Source: Holophagae bacterium (GTDB lineage Bacteria > Acidobacteriota > Holophagae > Acanthopleuribacterales > Acanthopleuribacteraceae). Taken from it: 64,000 nt of DNA. The DNA lies in the NCBI GenBank assembly GCA_030429565.1, contig JAUIFE010000003.1:434001-498000 (forward strand). Direction: 5' to 3'. Positions 7,360-16,871 of this stretch are shown one piece after another. A program made the position numbers and the translations under genes. Below the pieces are notes generated by a model. That model did no database searches and was not told the DNA's origin. It worked only from the letters and a program-made list of their open reading frames with translations. Within the stretch, counting starts at the first letter, position 1; every line of letters begins with the position of its first letter.

Positions 7360-9183
7360 ATGTCGGTGCTGATCAGTTGTCGCGGGTTGAGTAAATCGTT
7401 TGGGGTCGAGACCCTGTTCGACAATTTGAGTTTGAACGTACACGAGGGTGATCGGCTGGGCTTAATTGGGCCCAACGGGGTGGGCAAATCCACCTTACTC
7501 AAAATTCTCGCCGGTCAGGACACACCCGACGATGGCGAAGTCGTGTTTCGGCGCCACTTGCGCTTCGCCAAAATTGATCAGGTCTCCTCGTTTCCCGAGG
7601 ACGCAAGCGTTCTCGATGTGGCTGCCGGTGCCGGCAAAGAAGCCGGGCTCGACGAGAACGAGGCGATGGTCGCGGCTCAGATCCAACTGAGTATGGCCGA
7701 GTTCGAGAATTTTGATGTGAAGGTGCGCACGCTGTCCGGCGGCTGGAAGAAACGGCTGGCGATTGCGGCGGCGCGCGTGGCCGACCCACAAGTCTTGCTG
7801 CTGGACGAACCGACCAACCACCTCGATATTGAAGGCATCCTCTGGCTTGAAGGGTTCTTGCGCAACGCCGATTTCACCTGGGTCTTGATCAGTCACGACC
7901 GTTTCTTTTTGGAGCGCACGGTGAAACGGGTGGCCGAAATTTCGCCGATTTATGAAGACGGTGTGCTCAGCCACGAAGGCGGCTACCGCGATTTCCTTGA
8001 AGAAAAGGAACGCGTCATCGAGGCGCGAACCAAGTTGGAAGAATCGCTGGGCAACAAGCTGCGCCGCGAAACGGAATGGCTGAGTCGCCAGCCGAAAGCG
8101 CGTACGACCAAAGCTAAGTACCGCGTCGATCAGGCTTACGAGCTGATGGAAACCTTTCGCGAGGTGCGCGCACGCGGGCGTTTTTCCGACAAAGTGCAAA
8201 TGGATTTCTCGGCTTCCGACCGCAAAACCAAGAAGTTAATCGAAAGCAAAGAGGTTGTTCTAAAGCGGGGTGACAAAGTTATTTTAGATAAATTCGACTG
8301 GGTGCTGTCGCCAGGGGCTCGCTTGGGTTTGTTGGGTGGTAACGGGACGGGGAAGACCTCGATTTTGAAAATGTTTTTGGCCGAAATTGCGCCGCACCTG
8401 GGCTCGGTTAGACACGCGGCCCAGTTGGAAGTGGCCTACTTCGATCAGAACCGCGAGCGCCTGAACCCCGAGGAATCGCTCAAAGACGCCATCTCGCCGA
8501 CGGGCGATTCGGTGATGTTCGGCGACCGTTCGATTCACGTGGTGACCTGGGCTCGACGGTTTCGTTTCAAAAGTGAACAGTTGGAGACGCCGGTTCGATT
8601 ATTGTCGGGCGGTGAGCAGGCGCGTTTGTTGTTGTCGCGGTTGATGCTGATCAAAGCGGATGTGTTGCTGTTAGACGAACCGACCAACGACCTGGACATT
8701 CCGGCTTTGGAAGAGTTGGAAAGTGCACTGGCGGCGTTTCCGGGCGCGGTGGTGCTGGTCAGCCATGACCGCTACCTGTTGTCGCGTGTGTGTGACCAGT
8801 ACATCGGCCTGAAGGGTGGGGGTGATTGGGCGCGTTACGGCGACTACGAGCAGTGGGAACGCGAGCTGGGCCAACAGTTTGGCGTTACCGAAAAAACGAA
8901 AAAAGAAACGGCGCCGAGCAAAGCGGCGCCGGAACCGGCTACGCCGACGAAACGCAAGAAACTCAGCTACAAGGATCAGCGCGAGTACGACGGCATGGAA
9001 GAACGAATTCTTGAGGAAGAGGCGTTGTTGGAAGAACTCCAAGCGGAAATGGCCGACCCGGCCAACGCCGCCAACAGCGCTTTGCTGGCCGAGCTTTACG
9101 AGAAAACGGCGGTCCAGCAAAAGAAGGTGGAAACCATGTATGAGCGCTGGTCGGAACTGGAGGCGATGGTCGCGTCGGACTGA
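7360..9183 (+). CDS. uup: ABC-F family ATPase, Uup-like
   Basis: A soluble 607-residue protein with two ABC ATPase domains and no membrane segments. The first domain has Walker A GPNGVGKST (about 37-45), signature LSGGWKKR (about 125) and Walker B LLLDEPTNHLD (about 146). The linker holds the KARTTKAKYRVD stretch. The second has Walker A GGNGTGKTS (about 327), LSGGEQARLLLS (about 414) and LLLDEPTNDLD (about 435). The charged C-terminal 80 residues (KKLSYKDQREYDGMEERILEEEALL) form the coiled coil typical of Uup. Uup-like ABC-F proteins act on ribosomes or branched DNA intermediates. ATG 7360 is chosen because AAGGGAG precedes it. Confidence 0.9.
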   Translation: MSVLISCRGLSKSFGVETLFDNLSLNVHEGDRLGLIGPNGVGKSTLLKILAGQDTPDDGEVVFRRHLRFAKIDQVSSFPEDASVLDVAAGAGKEAGLDENEAMVAAQIQLSMAEFENFDVKVRTLSGGWKKRLAIAAARVADPQVLLLDEPTNHLDIEGILWLEGFLRNADFTWVLISHDRFFLERTVKRVAEISPIYEDGVLSHEGGYRDFLEEKERVIEARTKLEESLGNKLRRETEWLSRQPKARTTKAKYRVDQAYELMETFREVRARGRFSDKVQMDFSASDRKTKKLIESKEVVLKRGDKVILDKFDWVLSPGARLGLLGGNGTGKTSILKMFLAEIAPHLGSVRHAAQLEVAYFDQNRERLNPEESLKDAISPTGDSVMFGDRSIHVVTWARRFRFKSEQLETPVRLLSGGEQARLLLSRLMLIKADVLLLDEPTNDLDIPALEELESALAAFPGAVVLVSHDRYLLSRVCDQYIGLKGGGDWARYGDYEQWERELGQQFGVTEKTKKETAPSKAAPEPATPTKRKKLSYKDQREYDGMEERILEEEALLEELQAEMADPANAANSALLAELYEKTAVQQKKVETMYERWSELEAMVASD

Positions 9184-9189
9184 GGTCGG

Positions 9190-10461
9190 TTAATCGAGTG
9201 TGTCGCGTGGGGTTAAGAACAAGACGGGTTTACCGGGTTCGACCATATGCGGCAGGTAATCGACGCGGTCAATGCGGGCATTGTCGGCATCGCGCAACAC
9301 AATCAGGTCCTTTTTATTCGACAGTTTCAGTGGATCGATGGGGTGAATCACGCGCGCTTCGCCAGGCTGGATGATGCGCGCATGGGCGGGAACCACGTTG
9401 TTGAGCGGTAGCACTTTTTTGGAATTGTCGCTGAGGGTCCAGCCGCTCAGGTCGACGGCCTCACCGCCCATGTTCAGTAACCCGATCCATTCGTTGCCGG
9501 CGTCGACGCCCTTGGGATTGACCATCGCCATGGCAATGAACACATCGACGATGTCGTCCTTGACGGTTTGGCGACGGTCGCCTTGGTTGATGATTTCGTC
9601 GCTGCCGGAGACCTCGTTGGTTTCAGGGGTGGTATCGATGTTGCCGCCATCGGCGATTTCGTCGTCGGGCTGGGCGAAATAAAGTGGGTTGGCTTCATAG
9701 AGGGCGTCGATGAAGCGCAGGCCGGTTAGGGTTTCGACTTCAGTGGTGGTGACCTGATAGGTTTGGTTGTTGTAGCGCGTGCGGCCTCTTTTATCGCGCA
9801 AGGCCTGTTCGTCTTGGTAGATCACAAAAGCGCGCACTTCCAATTGGCTGGTGTCCTTGTTGACGAAACAGATTACCTTCCAAAAGCCGGCGGGAATGAG
9901 GGCGGTACGACGCCCACTGGGTCGGATGGTGCGGTCGTTATCGCCGTAAAAGGGGCCGGAAAAAACGGTGATTTTGCCGTCGGCATCGAGGTTGAGGTCG
10001 CCGATCCATTGTTCCAGCGCCAACCATTCGTCTTGGTTGAGGTTGGCGTGTTGTAGGGCACTGTTGGTGTAATAGAAGGTTTCATCGGAGGCGCGTTGCG
10101 CTTCCTGGATGGTGGTGCCGTGAGCGGTATTATTGCGCATGGCCATGTGGCCGCGATCCCAAGGATTACTGCGATAGTAGTCGTTGTCGAGTTGGTGGTC
10201 GTTGCCAATGCGTTGGTCGATTTTCCAACGGTTGGTGCGGCGTGTGCGCTTGAAGAAGTTTTGGTTGATGTTAAGGGCGGCAAACGCCAGTGAACGCTTG
10301 TTTTCGTGCTGGTTCATCACAACCGAATAGTGAATGTAATCGGCAATATAGGTGTCGCGTAAATCGGGATCGTTTTTTAGGATTTCAATGTCAAGTTCCG
10401 GTGAAAATGAGGGCAGGGGAATCGCGATGTTGTCGAGAAAGTGTTCGTTGTAACCTTGCAT
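9190..10461 (-). CDS. DNA/RNA non-specific endonuclease (NUC) with C-terminal lamin-tail domain
   Basis: A 423-residue nuclease. Residues about 30-290 are a NUC domain with the catalytic DRGH motif (WDRGHM, His105) and the downstream TNSALQHANLNQDEW segment carrying the metal-site Asn. Residues about 305-415 form a lamin-tail domain (NEWIGLLNMGGEAVDLSGWTL). The family cleaves single- and double-stranded nucleic acid with Mg. ATG 10461 is chosen because AAAGAGG lies 8 bp upstream. This start gives no signal peptide (MQGYNEHFLDNIAIPLPSF), although most NUC enzymes are secreted or organellar. It converges on the uup-like gene with a 6-bp gap. Confidence 0.88.
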   Translation of the reverse strand: MQGYNEHFLDNIAIPLPSFSPELDIEILKNDPDLRDTYIADYIHYSVVMNQHENKRSLAFAALNINQNFFKRTRRTNRWKIDQRIGNDHQLDNDYYRSNPWDRGHMAMRNNTAHGTTIQEAQRASDETFYYTNSALQHANLNQDEWLALEQWIGDLNLDADGKITVFSGPFYGDNDRTIRPSGRRTALIPAGFWKVICFVNKDTSQLEVRAFVIYQDEQALRDKRGRTRYNNQTYQVTTTEVETLTGLRFIDALYEANPLYFAQPDDEIADGGNIDTTPETNEVSGSDEIINQGDRRQTVKDDIVDVFIAMAMVNPKGVDAGNEWIGLLNMGGEAVDLSGWTLSDNSKKVLPLNNVVPAHARIIQPGEARVIHPIDPLKLSNKKDLIVLRDADNARIDRVDYLPHMVEPGKPVLFLTPRDTLD

Positions 10462-10859
10462 GTTGGTAACCTCTTTATCCGTGTTTGTGTAGTCGACAAG
10501 GACGGGTTGAGGTGGCCGAAAACCGGAAAAAACGCGTTGAAACGCAGTGAGGTGGCGAACACCACAATCAATCGGCCTTTGGTGAGCAACAGGTGGATCG
10601 GTACGGTTCCCATGATCGGCGGGCGTTAATCGCCATCGGCTAAGCGCGGCGTTTGAGGACATGCACTTGCGCTGCGTCCGCCGCGCGCCGGCGTAAACCA
10701 GGAAAACATGGGTTCGTTATGGGTAGGTTGCACGACCGGGGTCATAGGTTGTTGAGGGAACCGTGAGAATCGCGTCTTTTTTGCGGGTTTTCGGTGTGAC
10801 CTTGCTCAGATCTGATCGAACTTTTGGCAAAAGTGAAGTTCCTCCGCGACGTCGCTTAA

Positions 10860-11102
10860 GGCGCATTACACCTAACCGAAGCGCTTCTTGGCGGCGAAAT
10901 CGCACAATCTGTTGGGTAGAAGCGTATCCAGCAGCGCATTCGAGACAACGAAATCGTGACCTGGCAAACGCAGGCCTTCGGTGGTCTGGTTTTCACGAGC
11001 ACCAAAGATCCCATCGGTGAACACCAAATTTTTCAGATTCGTTATCTCAACTGCAATCTCAACACCTTTGCAATCTGTATTTTACGTGAAGACCTAGGCT
11101 GA
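10860..11102 (+). pseudogene. C-terminal gene remnant with an internal stop
   Basis: One frame reads GALHLTEALLGGEIAQSVG, then TAG at 10917, then KRIQQRIRDNEIVTWQTQ and ...AFGGLVFTSTKDPIGEHQIF and ...QIRYLNCNLNTFAICILRED, ending at TGA 11100-11102. The composition is protein-like, yet there is no start codon with a ribosome site and an in-frame stop splits it. The EALLGGEIAQS part recurs on the other strand about 830 bp away. I do not recognise the parent family. Confidence 0.45.
10879..10917 (-). repeat. Copy A of a 38-bp diverged repeat (inverted relative to B and C)
   Basis: Read on the reverse strand, this matches copy B (11712-11749) at 36 of 38 positions. Core: AACAGATTGTGCGATTTCGC. 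Read on the + strand it encodes EALLGGEIAQSVG. Confidence 0.65.
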
Positions 11103-11711
11103 CAGGCTGATGCCTGAAGGCCCTTTTTAAGGATCAAACTGTGCACCTGTCCGTGACCACGGTGATGCGTGTGTGAGTGATTGGGTGCGTGATTTGCACT
11201 GTGGCGGTTGAAAGTTTCAGTTTTGGTTGTTGTAAAAAATGCGAAGTGTCACTTTTTAAATTCGCATAAAAGGGTACAAGTGGGGGAAACACGCGGTCCG
11301 TGGTATATGAGCGGTGGATTAAGGGACGTGCCGCCCCATGAGGATCGCAACGGTGTTTCCACGGGACAAACACGGAAATGAGTTTTTTAATTAATGATTA
11401 GCACCTTTTTTGGTGCCTCTGTTTGTGTTTACTGTGTAACGTTTTGGCAGATTTATCATAATTGTTCGCGTTCTTAACAGGCAATCGTGATGTCGGCACA
11501 TGTACACGTTGCATTAATGAAAAAAACAATTAAACCTAAATGACACAATATGGGTGGATTCAATCGTTCAAGACCTTGGCGTGAAATGTGTTGGGAAAAC
11601 AAATACGTACTTATAAACCTGAGCTGAGCGAAACATGTTGGAAAAAGCGGACCGGGGCCGCGCACGGCGCGTACTGGCAAGTACGGCGAGCATTTTTACG
11701 AGATGTTGCAG

Positions 11712-11749
11712 CCCAACAGATTGTGCGATTTCGCCGCCGAGAATCGCTT
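11712..11749 (+). repeat. Copy B of the 38-bp repeat
   Basis: 36 of 38 identical to the reverse complement of copy A and 29 of 38 identical to copy C, which follows 44 bp later in the same orientation. Reverse-strand translation gives AILGGEIAQSVG. Confidence 0.65.
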
Positions 11750-11793
11750 AGTTCAGGATAAAGTACGGTGCGGATTTTCACGGCATCTTGTCG

Positions 11794-11831
11794 CTCAAAA
11801 GATTGTACGAGGGCGCCACCCAGAATGGCTT
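11794..11831 (+). repeat. Copy C of the 38-bp repeat, most diverged
   Basis: 29 of 38 identical to copy B. Reverse-strand translation gives EAILGGALVQSF. Differences from the other copies often keep or conserve the amino acid, suggesting former coding sequence rather than a DNA site. Confidence 0.5.
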
Positions 11832-12022
11832 CGTTTCGGTCACAACCCGTGGTTTAAATTTTGAAATCACCTTAGACAAAACTTCATGAGTGAACGGCTC
11901 CCCAGCTCTACCAGGCTATTGCGTGCAATGGAGGCCTGTTACCGTCAAATGGCGGTCGGGTGTGCGCGTCGCCGCGAACCGTTCTCACTCAATCAATCGA
12001 TTCAATTTCATAGGAGTATGAG

Positions 12023-15000
12023 ATGCGGATTAGTTTGTTTTTAATAACGACGCTTTTTTATGGATGGATGTATGCGTCGGAAACGATTCCCGATATCGGA
12101 ACCTTGCCCGTTAACAATGACAAACCCTTTAGCACACCAAATGCCGCCGCTTATGCTTTAAACGACGGCCGGCCGCGCGCTTTTCCCGCGCTCAACGACA
12201 CCGGTTTTAGCGGCAACGGTCACGCCGAAACCTGGGACGGTCGCCTGTTCGTGGTGACGCGCACGGCCGGTTGGTTTGCGGCCGCGTTTCGGCCCGAACG
12301 GATTGTGCGCAATGACGACGGCACAGTGAGTTTTCGGCAAGGCGCCTTCGGCAGAACGCTGGCTTTGGAATTGAAAACCGATGCGCCGGACATGCAACAC
12401 AACTGGATTGCGCTGGTGCCCGACCCGGCGGTTGACAGTCAAAACCCCTATCCCTCCAACGCGGACGGTACCTTTAATCGCAACGGTACCTTCGATACTT
12501 ATAAGGCTTTGGTTTACCACACCTCCCTGCGCAACAACGACAACGACCAAATGGGCATTCGCCGCGCCACCTTTATTGTCGAAAATGCGCGGACGCGTGA
12601 TGCGCAGGTGGTGCGCGCCGAGTTCACCAGCCCGTTCCAAAAGTTGCGCCTGCAGAACGGCGAAGATTTTCGCTGTATCGAACCGACGGTGACCTTGGAC
12701 GGACGTTTGATCATCGGCCAAGGCCACCCCGACAACAACGGCCGCATCGACAACCTCGTTTACGGTTGGAACCCGACGCCGGGGGCCACGGATAATTGGC
12801 GCGGGCCTTTTTCCCTCGCCGCCATGTACTTCAACGACCGCGACACGCTTGTTGACGGCATTCCCTTTCACGTGCGCTTCCCGATTGCGGAAAATCCCAT
12901 TCGCGACGCGACCGGCGTTGATTATCAAGCGCGCGAGCTGATCAAAGGCGCTTATCCTTGGATTAGCCACGACGGGACCGAGTTGTTTTACCAAGCCTCG
13001 CGTGACGGTGTCAGCGCACGCCGGACCGGTACCAGTGTGGTTGGCCGTTGGACGGGCTGGACGGTGCGTCATATCGACGGCCCGATTAACCCCAACCGCC
13101 ATGCCGACACGCGTTTGTTCCTGTCGTCGCCAGGAGCGTTTACGACGATGTGGACGCCGTACAAGGATCAGGCCGATTTGGCCTTGCCCTACAGCGTGCG
13201 CGGGCCCAGTTATCCCATTTTTGGTTCCAACTCGCGCAACTATGCCGAAATTGGTTTTGACGACTATTTGGACGGCAACTTCGTGCTTTACCTGGGCATG
13301 AACGAACAGCTCAATCGCGCGGGCAATTTTCAGGTCACGCGTTCCAACGATACCTCGGGCAACTTCAACAATGCGACCTTGGTTGGTGCCCGTTTTCCAA
13401 TTGAATACAACGGCCGCGATGAACTGGTGGGCCGTTACGGTCAGGCGATTTACTTTGATAACGGCGACTATTTAGATGTGGCGCGCAGTCGTGGTTGGGA
13501 CAGTCTGCGCCAAACCTTTTCGGTGGACTTCTGGCTGAATCTACGCCGTGCGAGCGGCACGGTGCGCTTGTTCCATTTGCAGGGCGGCATCGAGATTTAC
13601 CTGACCAACGGCACGCGGTTAACGGCGGCGGTGACGGATGAGGCGGGCAACCGTCGCGTCTTAAACGGCGTCAATGTACCGACCAATACATGGCGCCACG
13701 TTGCCTTGACCTTTGACGGCGATCAAAACGACATGCGTTTGTATGTCGACGGCGTTAATGTGGCGTCGCGCGCGGTTTCTGCTTTAGGTGCCGTCGCCAC
13801 GGCAGGTGCGGTGCGCATTGGCCCGGAGAATGCGACCGCCCTGATGTTGTTGGATGAAGTGAAAGTTTCCAACGTGGCCCGGCAGCCTTACGAAATCGCT
13901 TATTACGCCAACGCGGCCAACCACCGCGCACCGAGCCAAGCGCTGGTGGACGAGGTGCCGGAACATTTACTGCCGGCCCTGCAGCAGGCCACCGATGTGG
14001 CGCGTTTCAGCCCTGAAGCGGCGGCTTTGGGGGCGGACTTGTTTGAGGATGTGATCCTTTCGCGCAATCGCACGACGTCCTGTGCCACGTGCCACGATCC
14101 GTCGCTGGCGTTCACTGACGGCCTGGCGATTGCGGCGGGCAACGAGCCGACGGATGCGGGCACGCGCAACACGCCGACCTTGTTGAACCGCCTATTTTCC
14201 AGTTTCCAGGGGTGGAGTGGCAACGCCGACTCCCTTGACACGCAAGCGCTGGTGCCGATTGCTGCGCCCCATGAAATGAACCTGCCGATCAGCACGGCGG
14301 TTCAACGGCTGAGCGCCGAGGGCGGTTACGCGGCACGTTTCCAACAGGTCTTTGGTGAAGCGCCGAATGCAACCAACCTGCCGATTGCACTGGCGAGTTT
14401 TCAAGCGTTGCAGTTTTCGGAACGGACCCGCGTTGACGACTATCAAGCAGGCGAGCGCGAGGCGCTTAGTGCCGCTGAACAGCGTGGTTTGGTGCTGTTC
14501 GAAGGCAAGGCGCGCTGCAGTGGTTGCCATGCCGGGCCGTTGTTTAGCGACGAAAGTTTTCGTAACAACGGGCTGACGGCGAGCGGTGATATCGGCCGCG
14601 CCGACACCACGGGTCGAGAACGCGACAGTGGCTTGTTTAAAGTGCCGACGTTGCGCGAATTGGGCCAGACGGCGCCGTACATGCACGACGGCAGCATGGC
14701 AAGTTTGCGCGACGTGGTGTTGGCTTACAACGATGGCGCGCCAAACGCGGCCGGTCGCGACAGCGATATTCGCCCGCTAGAGTTAAATGCCGGTGAAATC
14801 AATGACTTAGTGGCTTTTCTGGGCGCTTTATCTGTGAATGGGATTGATGACGGCCCCGACAACCCGCGTCAGGTGGATGAGGTCGCTTTGGCCGCCGGTG
14901 TGCTGGTTGGCGGCGCCGGTTCGGCGCAAGCGGGTTTTACTTTGTACGTGTTTGACGATGATTTGGGCGGCTCGGGTAGCCGTTGTGAAAACGCTTGTGC

Positions 15001-16861
15001 CGAGGCGTGGCCACCGCTGTTGGTCGAGGATTTGGGTGCCTCCGGCGTGGCCGGTTTGGCGACGATTCGACGCAACGACGGTACGCGCCAAGCCGCTTTT
15101 AACGGTCGGCCGCTGTACTTCTTCAGCGGTGATCAGCAACCGGGTCAGGCTCGGGGTGACGGCGTCAATGAACGCTGGTGGACGGCCCAAGTCGACAGCG
15201 GCGGTGACGGCGGTGACGGCGGCGATGGCGGCGATCCAGCCACGGTGAACAACAGCTTGCGCCGAGGTGATCGCTTAACGCCGGGGGATTTCCTGCGCTC
15301 GAGCAACGGCGCCTACCGATTGAATTTTCAAGGTGACGGCAACCTCGTATTACGTGAGGTTGCCACATCGCAAGCGCTGTGGTCGTCTGGAACGCACGGC
15401 CAAGATGCCGCCCGGCTGGTTTTGCAAAGCGACGGCAACCTGGTGCTTTACGCGGGTTCGGGCGCGGCCCTTTGGGCGAGTGGCACGAATGGTTCAGGCG
15501 CCGACCGTGCGGTGCTCAACAGTGACGGTTCCTTTGTGATTTATGCTGCTAATCGCGCGGTGTGGTCGGCGAACGGTGCGGATGTGCCTGATGACAACTC
15601 AGACAACGACTCAGGCAACGACTCAGGCAACGACTCCGGCGATGACTCAGGCAACGACGGAGGCGATGACTCAGGCGATGACTCAGGCAACGACGGAGGC
15701 GATGACTCAGGCGATACACCTTTGCAGAACCGTCTCGTCATCGACGCAAGCTTAAATCGTGGTGATTTCCTCCTGTCGGAGAACGGCGCCTTCCGGCTTA
15801 ATTTCCAAGGTGACGGCAATGTGGTGTTGCGCGATGAAGCGACGCGGCAAGCGTTGTGGTCGACCAAAACCGGTGGTCGCGGCGGTGATCGCATGAGCTT
15901 CCAAAGCGACGGCAACCTGGTGTTACGTGACAATCAAGGGGCGCCGTTGTGGTCGAGTGGCACCCATGGTCAAAGCGCCGATCTTGTGCTGCTCACCAAC
16001 GACGGTTTACTGGTGATTTTCGCCGGGAACAGCGCTATTTGGACGAGCAACCCAGGCGAAAGCGACGATGACGGACAGAGCGACGACGATAACGGTTCGG
16101 GTAATGACGACTCGGATGTGCCCAATGGGCTCGTGATCGGTGATACCTTAACCATCGACGCTCATCTGGCCTCGCAAAACGGCGCCTACCGACTCAATTT
16201 CCAAGGCGACGGCAACCTGGTTCTGCGTGACGAGGCGACGCGACAAGCGTTGTGGTCGACCAAAACCGGCGGTCGCGACGGGGTGCGGTTGAGCTTGCAA
16301 AGCGACGGTAACCTGGTCATGCGTGACAGCCAAGGTGCGCCGTTGTGGTCGAGTGGCACCCACGGCATGGGCGCGGATCGCGTGGTGCTCGGCAACGACG
16401 GTTCCCTAGCGATTTATGCCGGTAACACGCCGGTGTGGTTTGCCGGCGAAGACGATGCCGATGACACCGGCGCCGACGAGATCCCCGATGACGGCACCGC
16501 GCCGGCGCATGTCATGGCCGGCGGTGATACGCTGAGGATCAATGATTTCCTGGTTTCGTCGAACGGTGCTTACCGAATCACCCTGCAAAGCGACGGCAAC
16601 CTGGTGTTGCGGGACCGCGCGACGCGGCAGGCATTGTGGTCGACCAAAAGCGGCAACCAGGGCGGCGAACGCTTCACGCTACAAGGTGACGGCAACCTGG
16701 TGCTTTATTCAAGTGCCGGGCCGGCACTGTGGTCGAGCAAAACCCATGGCAGCGGTGCCGATCGGGCCGTTTTAGAAAACGACGGCGCGTTGGTGGTTTA
16801 CGCCGGTAACCGCGCCGTTTGGGCGATTAACCGCGCCGGCAAAATGCAGGCCCGACGCTAA
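12023..16861 (+). CDS. Giant secreted fusion: LamG, di-haem cytochrome c peroxidase, COG4315 repeat and four bulb-type lectin domains
   Basis: 1612 residues with signal peptide MRISLFLITTLFYGWMYA. Residues about 20-470 are unassigned. A LamG/concanavalin-like domain covers about 470-632 (WDSLRQTFSVDFWLN, NTWRHVALTFDGDQNDMRLY). A MauG/CcpA-type di-haem peroxidase domain covers about 655-950, with haem motifs CATCH (687) and CSGCH (832) and the family sequence YMHDGSMASL. A COG4315-type secreted repeat covers about 955-1058 (GFTLYVFDDDLGGSG, NGRPLYFF). Four bulb-type (B-lectin) domains start near 1075, 1236, 1369 and 1498, each with FQGDGNLVL or LQSDGNLV motifs and W-S-S/T-K pairs. They are joined by acidic DSGND linkers. 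Start ATG follows AGGAG. Likely extracellular or cell-surface. Fusion of a periplasmic-type peroxidase to lectins suggests redox chemistry delivered to a glycan surface, which is inference. Confidence 0.92.
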   Translation: MRISLFLITTLFYGWMYASETIPDIGTLPVNNDKPFSTPNAAAYALNDGRPRAFPALNDTGFSGNGHAETWDGRLFVVTRTAGWFAAAFRPERIVRNDDGTVSFRQGAFGRTLALELKTDAPDMQHNWIALVPDPAVDSQNPYPSNADGTFNRNGTFDTYKALVYHTSLRNNDNDQMGIRRATFIVENARTRDAQVVRAEFTSPFQKLRLQNGEDFRCIEPTVTLDGRLIIGQGHPDNNGRIDNLVYGWNPTPGATDNWRGPFSLAAMYFNDRDTLVDGIPFHVRFPIAENPIRDATGVDYQARELIKGAYPWISHDGTELFYQASRDGVSARRTGTSVVGRWTGWTVRHIDGPINPNRHADTRLFLSSPGAFTTMWTPYKDQADLALPYSVRGPSYPIFGSNSRNYAEIGFDDYLDGNFVLYLGMNEQLNRAGNFQVTRSNDTSGNFNNATLVGARFPIEYNGRDELVGRYGQAIYFDNGDYLDVARSRGWDSLRQTFSVDFWLNLRRASGTVRLFHLQGGIEIYLTNGTRLTAAVTDEAGNRRVLNGVNVPTNTWRHVALTFDGDQNDMRLYVDGVNVASRAVSALGAVATAGAVRIGPENATALMLLDEVKVSNVARQPYEIAYYANAANHRAPSQALVDEVPEHLLPALQQATDVARFSPEAAALGADLFEDVILSRNRTTSCATCHDPSLAFTDGLAIAAGNEPTDAGTRNTPTLLNRLFSSFQGWSGNADSLDTQALVPIAAPHEMNLPISTAVQRLSAEGGYAARFQQVFGEAPNATNLPIALASFQALQFSERTRVDDYQAGEREALSAAEQRGLVLFEGKARCSGCHAGPLFSDESFRNNGLTASGDIGRADTTGRERDSGLFKVPTLRELGQTAPYMHDGSMASLRDVVLAYNDGAPNAAGRDSDIRPLELNAGEINDLVAFLGALSVNGIDDGPDNPRQVDEVALAAGVLVGGAGSAQAGFTLYVFDDDLGGSGSRCENACAEAWPPLLVEDLGASGVAGLATIRRNDGTRQAAFNGRPLYFFSGDQQPGQARGDGVNERWWTAQVDSGGDGGDGGDGGDPATVNNSLRRGDRLTPGDFLRSSNGAYRLNFQGDGNLVLREVATSQALWSSGTHGQDAARLVLQSDGNLVLYAGSGAALWASGTNGSGADRAVLNSDGSFVIYAANRAVWSANGADVPDDNSDNDSGNDSGNDSGDDSGNDGGDDSGDDSGNDGGDDSGDTPLQNRLVIDASLNRGDFLLSENGAFRLNFQGDGNVVLRDEATRQALWSTKTGGRGGDRMSFQSDGNLVLRDNQGAPLWSSGTHGQSADLVLLTNDGLLVIFAGNSAIWTSNPGESDDDGQSDDDNGSGNDDSDVPNGLVIGDTLTIDAHLASQNGAYRLNFQGDGNLVLRDEATRQALWSTKTGGRDGVRLSLQSDGNLVMRDSQGAPLWSSGTHGMGADRVVLGNDGSLAIYAGNTPVWFAGEDDADDTGADEIPDDGTAPAHVMAGGDTLRINDFLVSSNGAYRITLQSDGNLVLRDRATRQALWSTKSGNQGGERFTLQGDGNLVLYSSAGPALWSSKTHGSGADRAVLENDGALVVYAGNRAVWAINRAGKMQARR
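15595..15720 (+). repeat. Tandem 9-12 bp repeats encoding an acidic DSGND linker
   Basis: Repeated GACTCAGGCAAC and GATGACTCAGGC units encode DNDSGNDSGNDSGDDSG between the first and second lectin domains. Such runs are prone to copy-number change. Confidence 0.8.
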
Positions 16862-16871
16862 TAAACCGAGG

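Larger units (their letters stand above)
10462..12022. other. Gene-poor, apparently decayed region
   Basis: About 1.56 kb with no intact gene. It carries one broken coding remnant (10860-11102) and three diverged copies of a 38-bp coding-like element in two orientations. The last 20 bases provide the ribosome site (AGGAG) of the large gene at 12023. Parts near 11370-11660 are AT-rich. Confidence 0.6.

Noticed and set aside
12158..13102. Reverse-strand open frame of 314 residues inside the lectin-peroxidase fusion
   Set aside because: It has no ribosome site and a composition typical of antisense GC-rich coding DNA; the + frame encodes a clear multidomain protein.
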